From Lindgomyces ingoldianus (taxonomy: Eukaryota; Ascomycota; Dothideomycetes; Pleosporales; Lindgomycetaceae), in the NCBI RefSeq assembly GCF_010093535.1, contig NW_022985166.1:536410-600409 (forward strand): a stretch of 64,000 nucleotides of DNA. Direction: 5' to 3'. Of the stretch, positions 44,570-55,315 are shown in pieces; within the stretch, counting starts at the first letter, position 1, and each line of letters opens with the position of its first letter. The position numbers and the translations under genes were made by a program. The notes under the pieces were generated by a model, which was given only the letters and a program-made list of their open reading frames with translations, searched no databases and was not told the origin of the DNA.

Positions 44570-45426
44570 TTAGGGCACTTTTTGAACTGTGTTGTGGAAT
44601 AGAGTTTCGATGGAAATCAGAGGAAATTTATCATGCTTGACCAGAACACCAGTGTTTCGATAGTTACTGAAACACCAAAAATAGGTGCAGTACAAGCTAA
44701 GAAATGCTGCAAAGAAAGCTACAGAGACGATGAAAGAGCTTTTGGCTCTTTATAAAGTCTCAAAATCGCTTATTAAATCGAGGCACCGCGCAGAAGTCCC
44801 GCGCCTGCTACACTCAACACGAGCTTTGCACCATCAACCATGTCGGGGAATACAAGTTAGTAGAAGCTGAATGGTGGAGACCTCCCCACTCCACGTTAAT
44901 AACTCCCATAGTCAGTACCGGTGGCCCAAACACACATTCTTACCACTCTTTGCCTCCTTTGAACAACGAACCGACTCTTCCACATGACTGGACAACACGG
45001 CTAACCAGGTCCCGGACAGATGCCGAGTTTGTCTATCTCGCCCCTAAAAAAAGATTTTATGTCGTATATGTACATGTTTTGTTATTTCGATGCAACGCCA
45101 AGTGCCTTCCCCGCTCGGTATTTTGGCCTTCATCCCCTTTGTCGCATATGTCCGGAATTAGGAGAGACTTACGAGAGAGATGCGTTAGTAGGTTACACCA
45201 ACCGACAGTTTGGGAGGACCGATGTGCCTTCACACCAGCTTTCAAACTCAGAGCTACAAGGGAAATTCAAGGAAAGCAAAACTTACTAATTATAGCAGTC
45301 TAGGGTCCATGGAATTAATATTAATTTTATGCATTTAAACGACCAAAACGACCAAAACGAAATACAGAATTCTGAGGCCAGCTGCCTCTTCGACCGACAA
45401 TCTCAGCTAACCTTCACAGCCTCATT
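44570..45426. other. Intergenic
   Basis: About 860 bp between two minus-strand genes. No coding signal stronger than chance. Presumably the MFS promoter and ALAS 3' region. Confidence 0.5.
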
Positions 45427-47165
45427 CTAGTGCCAACCCAATCTTGTTTCCTCCGGGCGGAATGCCTTCGGCTGCTCCTCATCAATCTCACCAGCCTTTC
45501 TGTTGCAGAGGCCGAGCTGTGCGTCCATCCAAACATTCTCTAAATGATCCTTCCTCAAAGCCTCCGAAAGAGGAGAAAGTCCTTCAGTCTGCCAGTCTTT
45601 CAGTGTTGGTAGATGTAGTCTACGCCATATCTCCACTAGCGCTTTCACGAGATGTTCTTGCTGGCCCGGCGTATGTGCCGGCGTAGGAGCAATCCGAAGT
45701 CTCTCTTGGCCCCTTGGCACGCTAGGGCTGTTGATGGGCTGAACGTAGATGTCATACTCGTTGAAAAGAATATCGGCAACCTCTTTGCAAAGAACAGAGT
45801 TTCCCACCATGAGTGGGATGATGTGGGATTGGTTTGGAAGAACTGGAAGGTCATGCTCGCGAAGTGCAGCCTTAACCATCCGCGTGTTCTTATGGAGTTG
45901 TATGCGTAGATCATCATGCTCATACAAGTGCTCGATCGCAGCGCGAGCTCCAGCCATGACGGCAGGAGGTTGTGCTGTCGTAAAGATGAAGCTCCGCGCT
46001 TGAGAACGCACCATGTCGACCAGGGCTGCAGATCCCGCGATGTAGCCGCCCATGGTGCCAAATGCTTTCCCAAGCGCACCGCTGATAATATCTATGCGGT
46101 CCATTACTGTGCCTTTGATGTTGCCTACGAGATGAGCTTTGTAGTCGAGATGTTCGGCAACTCCTGCGCCATGAGGGCCGTATAGTCCCACGGCATGAAC
46201 CTCGTCAAGGAAAGTTATGGCTCCGTACTTTTCAGCGAGATCACAAATCTCAGAAATGGGCGCAACAGTACCTACGTGCTATTAGTCTATATCAGGATTA
46301 TATGTCCATTCATATACCGTGGACTCACCGCACATCGAATAGACTGACTCGAACACTACAATTTTGGGAACTTGCAGTGGAATCGACGCAAGTTTTCTCT
46401 CGAGATCGCATAAGTCATTGTGTTTCCAGACAAGCTTCGCCGCTGTCGACTTGCGGATGCCTTCAATGAGGGACGAATGATTGGAGGCGTCTGAGAGGAA
46501 AACGCAGTCTGGAAGATGGGACCCAAGAACAACCAGAGCCGACTCGTTTGCAACGTAGCCAGAGGTAAAGGTAAGGGCTGCTTCTTTCGCATGAAGCTTT
46601 AGGATTGACTTTTCCAGCGCCTCGGCCCATTGATTATGACCAGATATGTTTCTCGAGCCGCCAGAACAAGCACCATACTTATCTAGAACTGTATGCATTG
46701 CTTGAAGGACTTTGGGATGCCCGCCCATTCCAAGCTGCGGAGGAGTAAGAAATGCAGGCCATCGAATGGAGGAATCGATTAATACGTACGTAGTCATTTG
46801 TGCACCACACATCTACGCGCTTCTCTTTATTATCAGAATGTGCGTAAGGGAACTCTCGAGCAAGACGATTGATGTTACGGAATTGTCGATATGATCCATC
46901 CTCATGCTTCTTCTTTAGAACACGGCTATAGAAGTGCTCGTATGGAAACGTCTGAGGGACTGCAGAAGCTTCCTCTTCCGGCTCAGGTCTGAGAGCAGTA
47001 GCTGCTACAGAGCTTAGCAGATGGTTGTGCTCTCGAAGATACAATCAAACCACACTTACCCACACTAAAAAGACGTGCTGGAATGCGTTGAGTCGACAGT
47101 CTTGCTTGAGGGCCTCGCATATGGACTATATGTCGAAAAGACAACAGTCCTATCGAAGACGCCAT
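45427..47165 (-). CDS. 5-aminolevulinate synthase-like PLP enzyme
   Basis: Four exons (47165-47060, 47004-46790, 46734-46329, 46271-45427) encode 523 residues. ALAS condenses glycine with succinyl-CoA to give aminolevulinate in mitochondria. The N-terminus ([18 protein letters not shown]...) is basic and fits a targeting peptide, but it is short and has no Cys-Pro heme-regulatory motif, which housekeeping fungal ALAS usually carries. Catalytic elements: [52 protein letters not shown] (Asp265, His268), and PLP Lys311 in SGALGKAFG. Oddities: [10 protein letters not shown] where classic ALAS reads GAGAGGTRN (Ser134 for Thr), and the shorter leader. It could be a paralog for secondary metabolism (C5N units) rather than heme. 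Confidence 0.88.
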
Positions 47166-48196
47166 TTTTGAAAATACTGATTACAATGAAACGATAGATT
47201 ATGAAGCGAAACCTTTAAGATGTGTTCAACGTCTGTACCCAATCCACATACCCTAGATGAAGGAGCGAGCATTCATCCACATTTGACTAAGGATGGGTTC
47301 TTATGCTGCTTCCACAGGCACTAACATGGGGGTCTGGCATTGACGAGAAGTTTCCGCTGCAAATAGCATTACTGGGCGGTGTGGTGATGGATCCCGACCA
47401 CCTGTTAGCACATCGATGAAACGCGAGTTTTGTGGTGTCAGATTCACCGTCGACTCGTCGGGGAGTGCCGAGTTTGCCAGGAGGAGACGAGAGGGGTGCT
47501 GCTGGGACTCCACTTTTTGACTGCCTAGTACGCGGAGCTCGCTCATGATGCATTTCTACAGTCACCCGGTTCGTATTCTGAGGGAGTCGGAGAGAAAATT
47601 TATACAAGAGCTGAGTTTGGGATACGTGGGACGGGTCAAGGTTGCCATGCAGGGTGCACGGAGTTCGTGCAACTCAAAATTTCAAACAAGACAATCAAGT
47701 CCGCAATACGAAAAGAACTATTCTTAGGTAACTTACGGTGAGTTCAAGATGGTGTGGTACAAGTTGCCTTTACAAAGCCTGAGTCAGATCATGCAGTCGG
47801 GCTGGACAACGGGAGCCACGTTCTGCGTCTATGCTTGGTATATAGACAAGCAAGTTTCGGGCCGATCCACGTGGATCGCTGTAACGTTGGCTGGAAAATG
47901 GATCGTGTGAGAGGCAGATATGAGGTCGTGATTGCCAAGCTAGGTGGGGTTTCACGGTACCAATATCTAAAAACCGAAAGAAGTTCTTGTCACGGAACGT
48001 AAGGATAGGAAGAAAAGCAGACTCGAGAGGGGATCATATTGTTAGAAAATACTCACCTCTTCATTTGCCTGTCCGAGACTCGTAGGCGTTTGGGTAATCC
48101 TCAAGCCAATTTCATTTTTAGATCTCAATTATTCCGTATCTTGCTTCTCCCTCTTCCTCGCCTACCCATTTCCCTCCCCTCCCCATTTGCCTTCGA
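47166..48196. other. Intergenic
   Basis: About 1 kb between ALAS and the decarboxylase. Open frames of 60-110 residues on both strands have no family features. It holds the ALAS promoter. Confidence 0.45.
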
Positions 48197-49815
48197 CTAT
48201 GCTTCCTTCACCCCAACAACCCTCTCCGCCTCATCCACCAACACCTCAAAAACCCTCTTCAACCACCTCTCCTCCGCATTCTCCGTTGCACTTACTACTC
48301 TAATCAAAAAATTCCCACAGACCACCGTCCCGGTAATAAAGAACTCTCCCTGTGTATTAACTCTCTCATAGACCTCTTTCGTAACCCGGTTAACTTCTGC
48401 TTGATACCGCGCCTCCGCGTCCGTCGTGAAGTCGTTTAGATAGGCTTCGTGGGTTGGACCAGGGAGGGTTGTTGCCGCAGAGGGAGCATAGCGAGGATGG
48501 GGGTTGATAATGAATGTCGTGAGCGCGAATTTCGGGCTTGTTATTACGGTGAAGAGATCAGTTCGGGTTAGGAGGAGGGAGTGGAAGTATTCCCCCAGCT
48601 TGATATGGTTTCTTATAAACGCCCGCAAACCAGATACGCCATACGTCCTCAGCACAAACCAAACCTTCAAGCTGCGAAACCTACGTCCAAGCGGGATCTG
48701 CCAATCCCTGTAATCCGTCACCAGTCCTCTATCGGAGAACTCATTACGGAGATAACTCGGCGTTATTGAAAACGTATCAGTCAAGTCTCTCCTCTTTTTA
48801 ATGAAAAAAGCGCTGCAGTCGAAGTTCACCAGTAGCCATTTATGCAGGTTGAAGTTGAAGGACGAGAAATTTTGAATAGGGGGGCAGAGATATTGGTACT
48901 CCGGACATACGAGCGCAGAACCAGCGTAGGCGGCGTCGACGTGGATCCAGATGTCTGGGTAGTCCTTTGCAACTTCTGAAATCCCTTCGAGGTCGTCGAT
49001 AGCACACGTTGCTGTGCTACCAATGGTGGCGGTGAAGTAGAACGGCTCGAGACCCTTCGCTTTGCATTCTTCAATCGCTGTCCTTAGGGCAGCGCCCGTG
49101 ACGGCGAAATCCGTAGCTCGTGGTGCTGGGACACTGCGATACCTCGTCCCCGCTATGATGGCAGCTTTATGGGTACTCGAATGTGCGTGTTCAGAACCTA
49201 GTGCGACGAGCTTCCCGCGCATTTCAGCTATCTTATCCCATTTCTCCTCGCTGTCCTTCATGTCGGATAGTCTCCCGCGTAAAATGCGCTCGCGGGCTGC
49301 AACGACAGCCGTAACTACAACTTCACTGGCCGTCCCCTGAATAATACCACCTCCTTCTCCTTCACTCAGATACTCTTTCGGTAGTCCGATTAATTTGGCC
49401 ACCCAATCCATAACAATTGTCTCGAGTTCCGTGACCGCGGGTGAGCATATCCAATTAAAAGCGGCGGCATTAAAAGCAGACGAATACATTTCCCCTAACA
49501 TCCCTGGGAACGAAGAGTTACAGGGGAAGAAAGCCATATATTTAGGGGACTGCCAGTGGGTTAGGCCTGGCATGATGAATTTGTCGATATCGGATTGGAT
49601 GGCTGGCCATGATTCGCCTTCTTGGGGTGGAGAAGTTGGGAGGAGGGGTTTCAAATAGCCCGGGGACACAGATGGGAGGACGGGACGATCTTGGATGGTG
49701 TCGTAGTATTTAATGACTGCAATATATCAGGTAACGGTAAAGTTCGGGGTGGTTAGGGGGCTATACTATCTTCAATTGCCGTATGCGCTGCGTCTCGAAA
49801 TTGCGATGAATCCAT
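48197..49815 (-). CDS. Aromatic L-amino-acid decarboxylase (group II PLP decarboxylase)
   Basis: Two exons, 49815-49767 and 49716-48197, encode 522 residues, the usual length. It would decarboxylate Trp, Tyr, Phe or Dopa. PLP pocket: His195 in SEHAHSSTHK, Asp277 in HVDAAYAG, and Lys309 in FNFNLHKWLL. Tyr338 in ITPSYLRN aligns with Tyr332 of human Dopa decarboxylase, the residue that distinguishes decarboxylases from aldehyde synthases, so amine formation is expected. Other conserved blocks: MSPGYLKPLLP, THWQSPKYMAFFP, and TDYRDWQIPLGRRFRSLKVW. Cytosolic. Same strand as ALAS and the MFS permease. Preferred substrate cannot be read. Confidence 0.92.
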
Positions 49816-50400
49816 TGTGTGCGGGACAAAATTAGGATACAAATAAATAAAATAAATAAAATACTTGGGAATGAATATACAAGAACCAATAGACTCTAGA
49901 TAGTGCTTTCGTATCTATTCGGTATAAAACAGAACAAAAGGTCCAGGAGGCAAAGAGTGGGAGGAAGGCGTCTGCGGGAGCCGTGATATTCGAAGGATGA
50001 TGCGATGTCGAAAACATGTACCCTAATTCCGCACCCTTACCTGTTAAGGGTTAGTAGAACTCTAATGCGGAATTTTCCTGCAACGATATGCACACCAAAC
50101 GTACAATTAACCTCAATCAGCAAAAGAAATGTAGAGGAAAGGGCGCGAGTTGAGTTTTCCAAGGACAGTAATGTTGCTTTTTACTTAGAACGCTTTGCCT
50201 TTTTTGTTAGTCCCATGCGGTCATGCCATCTTCGACGAATGACAGGAATGCTTCGCTGCTAGACCGACTTGATTTCGATTCTGCTTGAATTCGAAGGCTA
50301 GCGATCATGGTCAAACATGGTTGCTATTAGATAGATGTCAAACCCCTTAGACAGTGGCAGTTGTACACGGAGTCGGACGTCCATCCCAAAGCATTTCGTC
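49816..50400. other. Intergenic
   Basis: About 585 bp, promoter of the decarboxylase and 3' region of BRE2. An AT-rich stretch of AAATAAATAAA repeats lies at about 49841-49863. No gene seen. Confidence 0.5.
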
Positions 50401-52149
50401 TCAATATCTCTTCCCAACCTCAACACCCAAATTATCATCCGGATTCGCAAAGCCCCTAGCCTTGGGTGTGGACTTCCCCTCCGTGACACCCAACGCATCT
50501 CCCTTGTACTCCCAAGCCCCATCTTGGGTAAAGAAGTCCACCTCATCAATAATATCCCACACCACATCCTCCGCAATCTGCTCCTTAAACCGTTCGCCGA
50601 TGGCGCGGAGTTTTCTGCCTTCTGAGATTGGTGGTTCCGAGGTGCTACTGCCAAACATTTCAGTGTCCTTCTCGCGCTGGATGAGCATCTCGTCTGGTGG
50701 ACACCAGAGATCGGGGCCGAAATTGACTTGGCAGATTCCGCCGTTGAAAGCGGAAATAGCGGGGAAGTAGCCAACCATACCATCGTCGTAGCCGGGCCGG
50801 GCTCCAGGTTGCGTGGCTGGTGCGCTGGCCGGAGGTAGAAAAGCGAGGATGTTTTCAAAAGCGATACCGACCTCCTTTCCGTTCTTGTAGACTTTGACGT
50901 GTGAGTTGGGAAGAGATCGCAGACCGACATCCTCGTGATTTGGAGAGGGATTGATCTTAGGAACGGGACCGCGGTCATGATAAGCCTCTACAGATTTGGT
51001 GCAGGTGTAGTCGAGCTGTTCGAAGTAAAAGTTGCCTTTGTAAGGGACCGGAATGCGGTCTCGGATGATGTCGAGGGGTTTGTCGATATTCAGGGGATCT
51101 TTGACAGAGGCGACGGCATCAAATCCATCGCCAACATCAACAGCCGGGTTGTAGATTCCTTCGACGACTTTTCGATGAAGAGAGAGCGAGGGGAGCTGGA
51201 TCTCCAGGCCAATGACATCACCCTCATGGACATGTTGGTCGGTAATGAGCTCGACTGGCATCGGCCTGCCATGAGGCGGCCTTGCCTTCGCGTGCTTACT
51301 CTTTGCGCCCTTTGGAAGGGGCTTGAAGATCTTGTTTGGCCGCGACCGGTGTATCGTCTCGAACCTCGAGTCGGTGATGCCATAGCTATAGCCGTCATAT
51401 CCCACTGGTGCGTCGAGGGGTGCCTCTCTCCTTGCCCAGCCCATTCGAATGTGCGGCCCAGGCACAGTCTCACCACCGGGAGGCGGTCCTTCGATCGGTA
51501 TACCTTTTAGAATCTTCACCTCGTAATACATGCGACCTTCTCGTGCGACCACATTCCCCCTCCCCATCCTCCAGCCCTTCTCGGTAGTGAATACAGTGCC
51601 GCTGTCGTCAAAATGAAATGACTTGTCGGAATCCTCATGGCTCATCCGAGGTCCATAAGGCCTAGAATCGCTCTGTCGATAGAATTGCTTGTGTCGAAAG
51701 TAGGGGTCGGCCACACAATGCGTGTACTTGTAGCCCTTCTTATTCCAAGCATGATCGATGGGTTTCCTGAGTTCCGTTATGCCATCGGGGGCAAATATCG
51801 GCAGAGGTTCATGGGAGGCGAAGAGGCCGTCCTTGGGAGGATCATAGTCGGCGTACTTGGGTTCTGGAATGGAGTAGCGCATGGGGGAGGGGGCCGAGGC
51901 CGGGTCCTGCTTGTTCTTGGGGTTGGGGGTGCTTCCGCGCGTATGAGCTGACGCTTCTCTCTTTTTCAACGTCTCTCGCTTCTCTCGCTGCTCGCGCTGG
52001 GGAGCTTTGGGACGCGCGCGAGCACTGGGGTCTGGATTGGGATTGAGCGGGGACGAGACAGCGGGGGCATGGTCTTCCTCCAGCGGGCGTCGCATTGGGG
52101 GGGCAATGCTGGGCGTGTTGGAGCGCGAGTGGGGTTGTGGTGAGGCCAT
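50401..52149 (-). CDS. BRE2: COMPASS subunit Bre2/Ash2-like SPRY protein
   Basis: Single-exon gene of 582 residues. Bre2 (Ash2L) is part of Set1/COMPASS and with Sdc1 stimulates H3K4 methylation in the nucleus. The N-terminal ~130 residues are Pro/Ser/Arg-rich and disordered. Residues about 130-480 form the split SPRY domain: RHKQFYRQSDSRPYGPRMS, FTTEKGWRMGRGN, EGRMYYEVKILKG, HIRMGWARREAPLDAPVGY, DGYSYGITD, then a loop with basic KPLPKGAKSKHAK. The domain closes with GDVIGLEIQLP, and later VKVYKNGKEVGIAFENILAF and GMVGYFPAIS. The C-terminal part has ERFKEQIAEDVVWDIIDEVD, the Sdc1/Dpy-30-binding helix type. Divergent from bystin with 255 bp between starts. Confidence 0.92.
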   Translation of the reverse strand: MASPQPHSRSNTPSIAPPMRRPLEEDHAPAVSSPLNPNPDPSARARPKAPQREQREKRETLKKREASAHTRGSTPNPKNKQDPASAPSPMRYSIPEPKYADYDPPKDGLFASHEPLPIFAPDGITELRKPIDHAWNKKGYKYTHCVADPYFRHKQFYRQSDSRPYGPRMSHEDSDKSFHFDDSGTVFTTEKGWRMGRGNVVAREGRMYYEVKILKGIPIEGPPPGGETVPGPHIRMGWARREAPLDAPVGYDGYSYGITDSRFETIHRSRPNKIFKPLPKGAKSKHAKARPPHGRPMPVELITDQHVHEGDVIGLEIQLPSLSLHRKVVEGIYNPAVDVGDGFDAVASVKDPLNIDKPLDIIRDRIPVPYKGNFYFEQLDYTCTKSVEAYHDRGPVPKINPSPNHEDVGLRSLPNSHVKVYKNGKEVGIAFENILAFLPPASAPATQPGARPGYDDGMVGYFPAISAFNGGICQVNFGPDLWCPPDEMLIQREKDTEMFGSSTSEPPISEGRKLRAIGERFKEQIAEDVVWDIIDEVDFFTQDGAWEYKGDALGVTEGKSTPKARGFANPDDNLGVEVGKRY

Positions 52150-52404
52150 GGCTAGTGTTAGTAGTGTGGTGAGGCCAATGTTTCCAGCACGAGATGGAGG
52201 GAAGCTTCAAGCTCACCTGCAGTTGTTGATGGTTCGAGATGTCGGCGATTCGGGGCTGTCTGTGCCGATCGCGAAAAGCTGCCCCCGCGAAAAAGTTTAG
52301 TTATCCCCCCAATTTTTGTCCCTTCACAGCTGGTCCACCATTCTCACGACCTCCACCACCCTCACGATCTCCACTACCCGTCAGCCCGTCGCAAATCGCC
52401 CACA
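52150..52404. promoter_or_regulatory. Short divergent promoter between BRE2 and bystin genes
   Basis: 255 bp separate the start codons. The right part is pyrimidine-rich (about 52290-52390), as often found upstream of fungal housekeeping genes. No specific factor site identified. Confidence 0.55.
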
Positions 52405-53889
52405 ATGCCGAAAGCCCCCAAATCGCCCGCCATTTTGCAGCGTCACAACCCTCTTACTGAAGAATACCTACCCTCACAGCCCTTCAAGCAGAAGCCAGCG
52501 AAGCGGAGGAAGCGCCCAAGAGATGAGGCCGACGAGGAACACTTCATAGACTCCAAGGCTTCGAGAAAAATTCTGGAGATTGGCCGCGGTCTGGCGGAGG
52601 AAGAGGAGCGAGAGAACCAAGTGCAACGACCGCCCACCGCCAACCCCGCTTTCGACTTCGACACACGGTTGGGCGACGACGACAGCGCAGAAGACCCCAC
52701 GGCACAGTATGATGACGAGGAGGCATGGGGAGATGAAGAGGAAGCCGTGCAGGAGGCCGTGCAAGAGGCCGAGATTGACCCCAGCGACCTGGCGACCTTC
52801 AACAAATTCATACCTACAGACGACAACCCCATCGTCTGGCCAGGCGAAGAAGCCCACCCGTCGGGCCCGGGTACCGATCTCGCGGCCCTCATCCTCGAAA
52901 AAATCGCCGCCCATGAAGCCGCCAATCCCTCCCAGCACTCCATCCACGGCGGCGGCGACCCCTCCGACGCCATCGAGCTCCCCGCCAAAGTCGTCGAGGT
53001 CTACTCCAAAGTCGGGCTAATCCTCTCCCGCTACAAATCCGGCAAGCTGCCCAAACCCTTCAAAATCCTGCCTACGATCCCCGCTTGGGAGACACTCATC
53101 GCAGTAACGCGTCCCGACGCCTGGACGCCGAATTCCGTATACGCCGCAACCCGCCTCTTCGTCTCCTCAAATCCCGCTACCGCCCAGCAGTTCCTCAACA
53201 CGATCCTCCTCCCCGCCGTCCAAGACAACATCCGCGAGACCCAAAAACTAAACGTACATCTGTACAACGCGCTCAAGAAAGCGCTCTACAAACCGTCTGC
53301 CTTCTTCAAGGGCGTTGTATTCCCCCTGCTGGCTGAAGGAACTTGCACGCAACGCGAAGCGCACATCGTCGCAAGCGTCGTCGCCAAAGTCAGCGTCCCC
53401 GTGCTCCACTCTGCCGCCGCACTGCACCGACTCTGCGAACTCGCAGCGGAACAAATGTCCTCGGATCCTGATAGTGCGGGTCCGGTAAACATATTCATCA
53501 AGGTCCTGCTGGAGAAGAAATACGCGCTCCCATTTAAAGTCGTGGATGCGCTCGTCTTCCACTTCCTCCGTTTCCGCGCTGTGGGAGCGAGTAGCGCCGA
53601 TGCTATGACCATTGATTCGGAATCTGCAGCCGGGGATCTAGGTGGCTCCGGGAAATTGCCCGTGATTTGGCATCAGTGTTTGCTGGCGTTTGCGCAGAGG
53701 TATAGGAATGACATTACGGAGGATCAGAGAGAGGCATTATTGGATTTGCTGTTAACGAGAGGGCATAACAGTATTAGCCCTGAGGTGAGGAGGGAGTTGT
53801 TGGAAGGCAGGGGGAGGGGAGTGGTTGTCGAACCGCCGCCTGTGGGAACTGATGGTGATGACACTATGGTTATGGCAGTGGATGGGTAG
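52405..53889 (+). CDS. ENP1: Bystin family ribosome biogenesis protein (Enp1)
   Basis: Single-exon gene of 494 residues. Enp1 is a nucleolar and cytoplasmic 40S assembly factor needed for 18S rRNA processing and pre-40S export. The N-terminal ~150 residues are charged: KQKPAKRRKRPRDE (nuclear signal) and an acidic Glu/Asp tract. The helical bystin domain begins near FIPTDDNPIVWPGEE, then VGLILSRYKSGKLPKPFKIL, IPAWETLIAVTRPDAWTPNS, ATRLFVSSNPATAQQFLNTI, LNVHLYNALKKALYKPSAFFKG, CTQREAHIVASVVAKVSVPVLHSAAAL and the C-terminal WHQCLLAFAQRYRNDITEDQ. The order matches the family throughout. The C-terminal tail beyond LLEGRGRG is variable. Divergent from BRE2. Confidence 0.95.
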   Translation: MPKAPKSPAILQRHNPLTEEYLPSQPFKQKPAKRRKRPRDEADEEHFIDSKASRKILEIGRGLAEEEERENQVQRPPTANPAFDFDTRLGDDDSAEDPTAQYDDEEAWGDEEEAVQEAVQEAEIDPSDLATFNKFIPTDDNPIVWPGEEAHPSGPGTDLAALILEKIAAHEAANPSQHSIHGGGDPSDAIELPAKVVEVYSKVGLILSRYKSGKLPKPFKILPTIPAWETLIAVTRPDAWTPNSVYAATRLFVSSNPATAQQFLNTILLPAVQDNIRETQKLNVHLYNALKKALYKPSAFFKGVVFPLLAEGTCTQREAHIVASVVAKVSVPVLHSAAALHRLCELAAEQMSSDPDSAGPVNIFIKVLLEKKYALPFKVVDALVFHFLRFRAVGASSADAMTIDSESAAGDLGGSGKLPVIWHQCLLAFAQRYRNDITEDQREALLDLLLTRGHNSISPEVRRELLEGRGRGVVVEPPPVGTDGDDTMVMAVDG

Positions 53890-54041
53890 ATGGGGTTGAG
53901 TTAAAGGATCGACCAGGCTCCATAAGCAAGCAGCGTGCTATGCTGCACCTTGCACAAAATAATCATTTTCAGAGATATCCACATGTTTCTCCACTACTCT
54001 CTACCTTCTCTTCTCCCGCCCACAGCCCCTCTTATCCCCAT

Positions 54042-54396
54042 TCACTCACTCACAACATCGACCTTACTCCCATAAAACGCAACAAACCCCTTAATCTTCT
54101 CATACCCAGACTTCGGCTCTGGGTAGTACCAAGCAGAGTCCTTCAACGTCTTTCCATCGACCTCGATCGTGTAGTATGACGCCTTGCCTTTGTAGGGGCA
54201 GGTTGTGTGCGTCGAGGTTGTGGTAAATGCAGTCTTAGTCAGAGATGCGGGCGGGAACTGTGAGTAGCGAGTGTTACGTTAGGGACGAGGGAAGGGGGGG
54301 GGGAATGGGAGGGCGTACGTAGATGTTGCCGTCTACAACTTCATATGAGTCGGTGTCGGCGATGGTGGTGCCGTTGATAGAAGCAGTTGCGTGCAT
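54042..54396 (-). CDS. DUF427 (NTP_transf-like beta-barrel) protein
   Basis: Two exons, 54396-54319 and 54257-54042, encode 97 residues; short enough to be easily missed. The protein has the DUF427 core: DSYEVVDGNIYFPPASL, STHTTCPYKGKASYYTI and DSAWYYPEPKSGYEKIKGFVAFYG. Members are small beta-barrel proteins of unknown biochemical function, common in bacteria and fungi. The 61-bp intron has a GTACGC donor and CTCACAG acceptor. Start chosen as the only ATG before the conserved core. Cytosolic, no signal peptide. It ends close (about 150 bp) to the bystin 3' end, so the two genes converge. Confidence 0.88.
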
Positions 54397-55315
54397 GATT
54401 GATTATCTATTGCTGTGTCCTATTCTGTTTGGTTCGGAATATCGGAATCCTGATCTGAGGAGCTCGACTACGGTGGTTTGTGAGGAGGAATGAAGAATTG
54501 ATGGGATCGTCAAACGGCGAACCAAGTCTAATTTGTACTCCTTTATCCCTCGGTTCAGCTGATGTTATGGAATCTGTTTCGAAGTACAATTGGTAGATGT
54601 AGAGGATATGCTGCATGATGTGGAATCCGTCTGCCCTTATCGATAAGGCCCTGAAGCGGGGGCGAAGAGTCGTTTTCGTCATTGTCAGAACTCAAGCCAC
54701 CGCCACTGAGACACCTCTCCTCTTGAGTGATTCCTGACTTCGACGGTTGCGGAATAGTACCTAGGCACCGGCAAGTACGCAATTCAATTTAATTCACATC
54801 CTCGGAGTGATTAAAAACCACACAAATTTCTTCAATTAAGCCCGCCGAGGAAGCTTTCAGTCCAGCCAATTAAATGCGTTAGATCTCTGTATTACTGATC
54901 GTTCACATCCCTGAAGGCCTCGAAAAGGTATTATCGGCGAGGTTTGGCAAGCAGCCCCGACAAGATTAGCTTTGTTCTGGGAATTTGAGTGGAAGCTATA
55001 TTTGCTGCAAACAGTGGATTGCCAGTTGCGGTCGTCGGTGTCATGACGTGAAGTCGTATGCATTGGACATGATTAGAATTCAGGCGTGAGGTTTGACCGC
55101 GGGGGCAAGAGGTGTTGAGTATTTGGGTGAGGAGGGGGTAGGTATAAAGGAGAGGGAGCGGAGTAGGTTGAAGGCTCACACTTCAATTCGATTCAACCCA
55201 GATCAACAGAGCCTTGGCCATCCCATTCAAAGTCCATATAAAGATCGAACTGCCATAGAAACTTGAGTGACTCCTCGAAACTAAGTTCCCAAAAACAATC
55301 CATAACACTATAACA
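54397..55315. other. Intergenic, divergent promoters
   Basis: About 920 bp between the DUF427 and NmrA genes. A TATAAAG box lies at about 55143-55149, about 170 bp before the NmrA start. Other open frames here look random. Confidence 0.5.
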
